From positions 1 to 10,724 of the forward strand of contig JBATWQ010000355.1 of the NCBI GenBank assembly GCA_049672765.1: a stretch of DNA of 10,724 nt. The letters run 5' to 3'. This DNA comes from JAGQSZ01 sp049672765 (GTDB lineage: Bacteria; Actinomycetota; Acidimicrobiia; Acidimicrobiales; Microtrichaceae). Shown in pieces: positions 6,938 to 10,724 of this stretch; position 1 is the stretch's first letter, and every line of letters starts with the position of its first letter. The notes under the pieces are model-generated. The model ran no database searches and had not been told where the DNA came from. It worked only from the letters and a program-made list of their open reading frames with translations. A program made the position numbers and the translations under genes.

Positions 6938-7851
6938 GTCGTTGTCCTCGGTGAGTCGGAGGGGCGCGCCGCGTTGGGGCGGAGCGCTGCGTTAGAGGGG
7001 CGCATGGAACCGGACTCGGAGGTGCTCGTGAGGAACTCCTCGATTATCTGGGTTACGGCATCGGGATCTTCGAGCATGACCAGGTGACCACACCCCTGAA
7101 TCACCTCGGAACGATCCGGACGGAGCACGTCGTTCAGTCGGACACCGGCCTTGGCCGAAAGTACCCGGTTCTGGGCTCCCCAGATCGTGCAGATCGGAAG
7201 TCCGGCGACGGGTCCCTCCCGGTCAAGTTGGCCGTATGCGCCCATGTCGTCGAGAACGTCCACCAGCGCCGGGAGCTGCTCCCCCCGGCGGTTGCACGCG
7301 ATCAACTCCGGGTCCTTGGCGATGCCCCGCGCTGCGCCCTTGCGTCCCACCTGGAATCGAAGGACGACCCTCGCAGCCACACCCGGAAGGACCACCGCAC
7401 GGGAGATCCGTCGCAGCGCGCCGCTGGTCCGCGGGGCCCAGCGCTCCAGCTTGTGGAGCGGACCGAGTTGGCCCGCAGAGAACGTTGCTTCGGTCAGCGG
7501 GTTGATCAGCACGAGCGCCGAGATCCATTCGGGGTGGTTGGATGCAATTGCCGCTGCGATGTTGGCGCCCATGCAGTTACCCACGATCGACAAGGGGATG
7601 ACACCGAGCGACTCGACAAGCCCTTCGACGATCTCCACGTAGCGGGAGAATTCGAGCTTCTCGGGCGGGAGTGGTGAGTCCCCGAAGCCGGGAAGGTCAA
7701 TGGCGATCGTGTCGTAGCGGGGTGACATGGCGTCGCACTGCTCGCGCCAGATCCGCCGGGAGGTGCCTCCGTTGTGGATAAACAGCACCGGCGGCCCGTT
7801 GCCGTCGCGTTCGTAGGCGACCGATGCGTCGTCCAGCTGAATACGTTGCAT
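6934..7851 (-). CDS. Alpha/beta hydrolase with Cys nucleophile and atypical triad
   Basis: This 305-aa single-domain alpha/beta-fold protein is presumably cytoplasmic. It opens with a normal hydrolase pattern: oxyanion-hole motif FIHNGGTSRRIW (24-35) and IDLPGFGDSP (51-60). The nucleophile elbow reads V90-G-N-C93-M-G95, so Cys (codon TGC) replaces Ser. The place where the acid normally sits reads IWGAQNRVLS (223-232), giving Asn228 instead of Asp. The His is intact (GCGHLVMLEDPDAV, H256). About 25 C-terminal residues are a low-complexity Ser/Pro/Arg/Thr tail. The start at 7851 has an AGGGGA ribosome site; a longer reading from 7974 would run through the promoter region. It is the first gene of the hydrolase-ligase-MATE operon. 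OleB is the expected hydrolase beside OleC, but OleB has an Asp nucleophile in an HDWGG-type elbow, so this is not a standard OleB. It may be a lactone/thioester hydrolase or acyltransferase. Confidence 0.85.
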   Translation of the reverse strand: MQRIQLDDASVAYERDGNGPPVLFIHNGGTSRRIWREQCDAMSPRYDTIAIDLPGFGDSPLPPEKLEFSRYVEIVEGLVESLGVIPLSIVGNCMGANIAAAIASNHPEWISALVLINPLTEATFSAGQLGPLHKLERWAPRTSGALRRISRAVVLPGVAARVVLRFQVGRKGAARGIAKDPELIACNRRGEQLPALVDVLDDMGAYGQLDREGPVAGLPICTIWGAQNRVLSAKAGVRLNDVLRPDRSEVIQGCGHLVMLEDPDAVTQIIEEFLTSTSESGSMRPSNAALRPNAARPSDSPRTTT

Positions 7852-7855
7852 TGAA

Positions 7856-7861
7856 TCCCCT
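7856..7861 (-). promoter_or_regulatory. Ribosome binding site that fixes the hydrolase start
   Basis: AGGGGA on the minus strand lies four bases before the ATG at 7851-7849. The longer in-frame reading starting at 7974 lacks this support, and its extra residues look non-coding. Confidence 0.65.
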
Positions 7862-7957
7862 GTCCCGCTGCGTCCAGCGGGCGCTCCCCGCCTGTCGGAC
7901 GATTGGTGTACGCCAGTGTCTATCAGTCGGGAAGTCTCAAGGCTATGGACAGTCGAA

Positions 7958-7977
7958 AATGTGACACTTCGCACATT
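7958..7977. promoter_or_regulatory. Inverted repeat, candidate TetR operator
   Basis: AATGTG (7958-7963) and CACATT (7972-7977) are perfect reverse complements separated by 8 nt. The right arm touches the first two bases of a -35 element that reads toward the TetR gene. TetR proteins commonly bind dyads of about 15-20 bp in the divergent promoter next to their own gene, so this is the best operator candidate in the window. Binding by this TetR is inferred, not shown. Confidence 0.5.
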
Positions 7978-8004
7978 CTCACTTTATGTAGGGAGAGATA
8001 TATA
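7976..8004 (+). promoter_or_regulatory. Putative sigma-70-type promoter for the TetR gene
   Basis: The -35 TTCTCA (7976-7981; four of six bases match TTGACA) and the -10 TATATA (7999-8004) are separated by exactly 17 bp. The AT-rich -10 stands out from the GC-rich surroundings. Transcription would begin near 8011, leaving a leader of about 50 nt before the TTG start. No equally clear promoter was found for the hydrolase operon on the other strand. Confidence 0.5.
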
Positions 8005-8061
8005 AGGTGATCGACATGTATCGGCAGTCCGATTTATCTCTTCGAACGGCTGGGTCCTCGA

Positions 8062-8682
8062 TTGAGTAGAACCCAGGAGGATCGCCGTACCGAGACGCGT
8101 GCCCTGCTACTCGAAGCAGCCGCCGATCTCTTTGCCCACAAGGGGTTTCATGCGACCAGCGCAGAGGCTGTCGCGTCGGCGGCCGATCGCACGACCGGGG
8201 CGCTCTATGACCATTTCGGGGGCAAGAACGGGCTGCTGGTCGCGCTGCTGGAGCTCTGGATCGAAGAGACGATCGTCGATGTGACCGCCAGCCTCGCCGT
8301 GCAGGAGGGCCTTGGCGCCCAACTCGGCTCACTGTGGGACGGCATCGTGTCCAGGGACAGCGAGAGCGGAGACGCCTGGCTCCTGCTCGAATTCGAGCTC
8401 TGGCTACACGCGGTACGCGATCCAGAGCTAGGCGTCGTCGGAGCAGAGCGTTTCGACCAGATGAGGCTCGGGCTCGCCGAGGGCGTCGTCAACTGGGCGG
8501 ACGAGTTCGGCTTCGAGCTACCGGCTCCCCCCAAGGAACTCGCAGGCCAGATCATTGCGCTCCTCGTCGGATCGGCATTCCAGCACAGGCTCGATCCGAG
8601 CTCATTTTCCAAACAGTCCGTTGTCGAAGCGGTGCAGCGTCTGTTGGGTCTACCCAACGACCAGCGCGACCCACGACCCTGA
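8062..8682 (+). CDS. TetR-family transcriptional regulator
   Basis: This is a 206-aa DNA-binding repressor-type protein. The N-terminal TetR_N helix-turn-helix spans about residues 9-57: ETRALLLEAAADLFAHKGFH (11-30), then ATSAEAVASAADRTTGALYD (31-50) with the recognition helix, then HFGGKNGLLVALL (51-63). The rest is a helical ligand-binding/dimerisation domain with many aromatic and hydrophobic residues (WLLLEFELWLHAV, 106-118). The start is TTG at 8062; the frame has an upstream stop at 8008-8010 and no ATG or GTG in between, and no good ribosome site is visible. It lies divergent to the hydrolase-ligase-MATE operon and 93 bp before the P450, so it may control both. The length and domain layout are normal. 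The effector is unknown; a lipid or acyl-CoA would fit the neighbours. Confidence 0.92.
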   Translation: MSRTQEDRRTETRALLLEAAADLFAHKGFHATSAEAVASAADRTTGALYDHFGGKNGLLVALLELWIEETIVDVTASLAVQEGLGAQLGSLWDGIVSRDSESGDAWLLLEFELWLHAVRDPELGVVGAERFDQMRLGLAEGVVNWADEFGFELPAPPKELAGQIIALLVGSAFQHRLDPSSFSKQSVVEAVQRLLGLPNDQRDPRP

Positions 8683-8775
8683 TTCAAGACCCACCATTCA
8701 GTCCCGACCCACTACCAACCAAGCCTCCCAGTCCCCTACTCGACTCAATCAGCGATCCAACAACTGGAGAAACCC
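8683..8775 (+). other. C-rich, G-poor leader between TetR and P450 genes
   Basis: This 93-bp spacer is rich in C and A and poor in G until the GGAG ribosome site at its 3' end, unlike the flanking coding DNA. It shows no hairpin and no clear promoter. Unstructured C-rich RNA of this sort is what Rho loads onto, so it could modulate read-through from the regulator gene to the P450, or simply be an untranslated leader. Confidence 0.35.
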
Positions 8776-10002
8776 ATGTCGACAACAATCCCTGCGGGTT
8801 ACGACTTCACAAATCCTGACGTCTTCAAAGAAGGAGTTCCCCTCGAGGAGTACGCACAGCTCCGTAAGACCGCTCCGGTGTTCTGGAATGAACAGACCCA
8901 GGAGGACTCGAGCTTCGAGGACGGTGGCCTCTGGGTGCTGTCGCGCCATGAGGACGTGAAGAACGTCTCGTGCGCACGCGAGGGTTGGTCGAGTGAGGAA
9001 AACACTGCGATCCCGAAGTTCGACGGCAAGACGGTCGGCTACCAAGAACGCGAAGTCCAGAAGAACATGATGTTGAACATGGACGGCGAGCGGCACAACC
9101 GTGTCCGCGGGGTGGTTGCCCGCGGCGTGTTCACTCCACGCGGAGTCGCCAAGCTGGAATCCCTGCTCGAGAAGCGTGCGAATGACATTGTGCTCGCCGC
9201 CAAAGAGCGTGGCACCGGCGATTTCGTCGATGACATCGCCTGCGAACTTCCGCTCCAGGCGATCGCCGATCTGGTCGGATTCCCCCAGGAGGACCGCCGC
9301 AAGATCTTCGACTGGTCGAACCAGATGATGGCCTACGACGACCCGGACTTCGACGTCGACCCGGCAGTCGCCGCCGCCGAGATCCTGGGCTATGCGATGG
9401 AGATGGGCGAGGACCGAAAGGCCTCTCCTCGTGACGACATCGTCTCCCGCCTGGTGGCGGCAACCGACGACGACGTCCTCAGCTCCGAAGAGTTCGCCTA
9501 CTTCATCCTGATCCTCGCCGTTGCCGGCAACGAGACCACCCGTAACGCGATCAGCCATGGCGTCCAGGCGTTCTTCGACAACCCCGACCAATGGGAGCTG
9601 TACAAGAAGGAGCGTCCCGCAACCACGGCCGACGAGGTCGTCCGCTGGGGTACTCCAGTCCAGATGTTCCAGAGGACCGCGATGTTCGACGCCGAAATCG
9701 GTGGGCAGGCAATCGCCAAGGGTCAGCGTGTGGGGCTTCTCTACGGCTCGGCCAATTACGACGAAGAGGCCTTCGAAAACCCGGGTCAGTTCAACATCCT
9801 GCGTGATCCGAACCACCACGTCGGCTTCGGCGGCGGCGGGGCCCACTTCTGTCCCGGCTCACACCTGGCGAAGCTCGAGATCAACCTCATGCTGAACGCA
9901 ATTGCCGACCACTGCCCCGACATCGCGGCAACCGGTCCCCAGCAGCGTCTTCGCTCAGGATGGCTCAACGGCATCAAGGCCATGCCCGTCTCCTACGTCT
10001 GA
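8776..10002 (+). CDS. Cytochrome P450, CYP125-like
   Basis: This is a 408-aa soluble bacterial haem monooxygenase. The I-helix oxygen-activation motif AVAGNETTR is at 248-256, the K-helix ExxR at E287-R290 (ADEVVRW), and the haem-thiolate loop VGFGGGGAHFCPG at 349-361, with C359 as haem ligand. The N-terminal PAGYDFTNPDVF, the LNMDGERHNRVRGVVARGF-like segment (100-119), ELPLQAIADLVGFPQEDR (157-174), DQWELYKKERP (271-281) and RLRSGWLNGIKAMPV (391-405) resemble CYP125, the sterol C26/C27 oxidase of mycobacteria. CYP124 and CYP142 are close alternatives. The likely reaction is terminal hydroxylation of a sterol side chain or methyl-branched lipid, with electrons from a ferredoxin/reductase not encoded here. 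A GGAG site precedes the ATG. It follows the TetR gene by 93 bp and ends before a strong hairpin. Confidence 0.93.
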   Translation: MSTTIPAGYDFTNPDVFKEGVPLEEYAQLRKTAPVFWNEQTQEDSSFEDGGLWVLSRHEDVKNVSCAREGWSSEENTAIPKFDGKTVGYQEREVQKNMMLNMDGERHNRVRGVVARGVFTPRGVAKLESLLEKRANDIVLAAKERGTGDFVDDIACELPLQAIADLVGFPQEDRRKIFDWSNQMMAYDDPDFDVDPAVAAAEILGYAMEMGEDRKASPRDDIVSRLVAATDDDVLSSEEFAYFILILAVAGNETTRNAISHGVQAFFDNPDQWELYKKERPATTADEVVRWGTPVQMFQRTAMFDAEIGGQAIAKGQRVGLLYGSANYDEEAFENPGQFNILRDPNHHVGFGGGGAHFCPGSHLAKLEINLMLNAIADHCPDIAATGPQQRLRSGWLNGIKAMPVSYV

Positions 10003-10065
10003 AAGCAATGCCCGTCACGCCCGCAGACGGCACTGTGACGACACGGCCGGGCCAAACGGAGCGAT

Positions 10066-10112
10066 GCATAGCTGAGAGGTTCTGCGGAGCGCTGCAGAAC
10101 CTCTCAGCATGC
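10066..10112 (+). terminator. Strong hairpin after the P450 gene, likely terminator
   Basis: A perfect 15-bp stem pairs 10071-10085 (GCTGAGAGGTTCTGC) with 10094-10108 around an 8-nt loop. It extends by four more pairs (GCAT 10066-10069 with ATGC 10109-10112) if the single A at 10070 bulges out. It begins 64 bp after the P450 stop. No T-run follows, so it resembles the tail-less terminators common in actinobacteria. It could also terminate transcription from the right, since the stem is symmetric. Confidence 0.7.
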
Positions 10113-10157
10113 CCTTGTCGAACGCGCACCTCGGGGTCCTAGCCTGAGCGAATCTTG

Positions 10158-10212
10158 CCCGGTCGGTCACCCTGCAGGTCTTGCCAGCGTCGGCACGCCG
10201 GACCGGGTGACC
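10158..10212 (+). other. Two overlapping, mutually exclusive inverted repeats upstream of the YceI gene
   Basis: CCCGGTC (10158-10164) pairs with GACCGGG (10201-10207). GGTCACCC (10165-10172) pairs with GGGTGACC (10205-10212). The right arms share 10205-10207, so only one stem can form fully at a time. A small TGCC/GGCA hairpin (10182-10185 with 10192-10195) lies in the loop. This could be a second terminator, an operator, or a switching RNA leader; the sequence alone does not say which. Confidence 0.4.
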
Positions 10213-10230
10213 ATCCTCCTGGCCTGACCC

Positions 10231-10246
10231 ATGGGGCGATCCCCAT
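10231..10246 (+). repeat. Short perfect hairpin in the YceI leader
   Basis: ATGGGG (10231-10236) and CCCCAT (10241-10246) flank the 4-nt loop CGAT, 45 nt before the ATG of the YceI-family gene. It may be part of a structured leader or a small operator. Confidence 0.4.
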
Positions 10247-10291
10247 TCCGGCTTGCCTAAGAGGGCTGTCCCCGACACTGGAGTTCTGTTG

Positions 10292-10724
10292 ATGAAGTCG
10301 AAGCTGTCAAAGAGCCTGCTCGGAGTCGGCGCACTGGTGGTTGCCGTGGTGATCGCCGGAGTCTGGTGGTTCACCAGCCGCGACGCCCCCGAAGAGGCGA
10401 ACCTGGACAAGGCGATCGCAGGTCTGGAGAACAAGGGCGCGTCTGGTTCCGGCGTCCAGGCAGGCAAGGCCGACGGGACCTGGACCGTGGACACCAGCAC
10501 AGGTGGCTTCGATTTCGAATCGGCCACCGGAACTTTCGTCGGGTTCCGCATCAAGGAAGACCTTGCACGCCTGGGTTCGGCGACCGCAGTGGGGCGAACC
10601 GGTCAGGTCGAGGGGTCGATGACGATCGCAGACAACGTGTTGACCGCAGCGGAGTTCACCGTTGATACGGGCTCGATCAAGACCAACGACATCCGGCGCG
10701 ACAACAAGGTGCAGAGCGCCCTCG
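10292..10724 (+). CDS. Membrane-anchored YceI-family protein, N-terminal part (runs off right edge)
   Basis: I translated 144 codons from the ATG at 10292 to the window end. A short Lys/Ser-rich N-terminus (MKSKLSKS) is followed by one hydrophobic helix at about 9-27, with no lipobox Cys or obvious cleavage site, so it is probably a signal anchor. A linker of about 35 residues (acidic at 31-38, then Gly/Ala/Ser/Lys-rich) leads to the YceI beta-barrel, starting at WTVDTSTGGFDFESATGTFV (64-83) and continuing through GSMTIADNVLTAAEFTVDTG (108-127) and SIKTNDIRRDNKVQ (128-141), the family's typical strand pattern with the RRDNKV turn. YceI proteins bind polyisoprenoid or other long amphiphilic lipids in an extracytoplasmic barrel. 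A GGAG site lies eight bases before the ATG. The gene is separated from the P450 by a hairpin, so it is probably its own transcript. The C-terminal part is missing. Confidence 0.88.
   Translation, partial: MKSKLSKSLLGVGALVVAVVIAGVWWFTSRDAPEEANLDKAIAGLENKGASGSGVQAGKADGTWTVDTSTGGFDFESATGTFVGFRIKEDLARLGSATAVGRTGQVEGSMTIADNVLTAAEFTVDTGSIKTNDIRRDNKVQSAL

Noticed and set aside
6934..7851. Calling the hydrolase OleB because it sits beside an OleC-like gene
   Set aside because: OleB belongs to the haloalkane-dehalogenase group with an Asp nucleophile. This protein has GNCMG at the elbow and lacks the expected surrounding pattern.
7852..7974. N-terminal extension of the Cys-type hydrolase
   Set aside because: It would run through the divergent control region including part of the inverted repeat; the ATG at 7851 has an AGGGGA site and fits the family start.
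7852..8061. A KstR-type operator (expected for a CYP125 gene in mycobacteria)
   Set aside because: I looked for the TnnAAC-nn-GTTnnA pattern here and before the P450 and did not see it.
8749..9846. A 365-codon open frame on the minus strand opposite the P450
   Set aside because: The P450 is unmistakable with all its motifs. The antisense frame is a codon-bias artefact with no recognisable domain.
1..10724. Mobile elements, CRISPR arrays, tRNA genes or defence genes
   Set aside because: No transposase or integrase, regularly spaced repeats, tRNA-like cloverleaf or recognised defence domain was seen; the gene content is metabolic and transport.

Overview
The window is GC-rich, densely coded chromosomal DNA from an actinobacterium. 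The signs are strong GC bias at third positions, a DrrA-type ABC pair, a CYP125-like P450, short intergenic gaps and ATGA start/stop overlaps. An Acidimicrobiia- or Mycobacteriales-like host would fit, but I cannot resolve the lineage from this piece. I see no rRNA, tRNA, CRISPR array, insertion sequence or phage gene.

Layout. (1) 1-1400, minus strand: an ABC exporter operon, ATPase first, then an ABC-2 permease that runs off the left edge; the two genes overlap by ATGA. (2) 1619-3739, plus strand: a phosphoribosyltransferase followed after 33 bp by a large alpha/beta hydrolase. (3) 3736-7851, minus strand: a tightly coupled three-gene operon, read right to left: an alpha/beta hydrolase with an altered catalytic triad, an AMP-forming ligase that closely resembles OleC (beta-lactone synthetase), and a 12-TM MATE/DinF exporter. 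(4) 8062-10002, plus strand and divergent from (3): a TetR-family repressor and a CYP125-like cytochrome P450. (5) From 10292, plus strand: the N-terminal part of a membrane-anchored YceI-family protein that runs off the right edge. A strong hairpin lies between the P450 and this gene.

How the genes may work together (inference). The roughly 210 bp between the hydrolase and the TetR gene holds a 6+6 bp inverted repeat that touches the -35 of a recognisable promoter, so the TetR protein may control both arms. The P450 would oxidise a sterol-like or long branched-chain lipid. The OleC-like enzyme would activate a hydroxy-acyl chain, possibly closing a beta-lactone. The Cys-type hydrolase could open, transfer or detoxify the product, and the MATE protein could export it. 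The window holds no OleA (thiolase) or OleD (reductase), so this would be a partial or unconventional ole-type system, and it is the most interesting part of the window.
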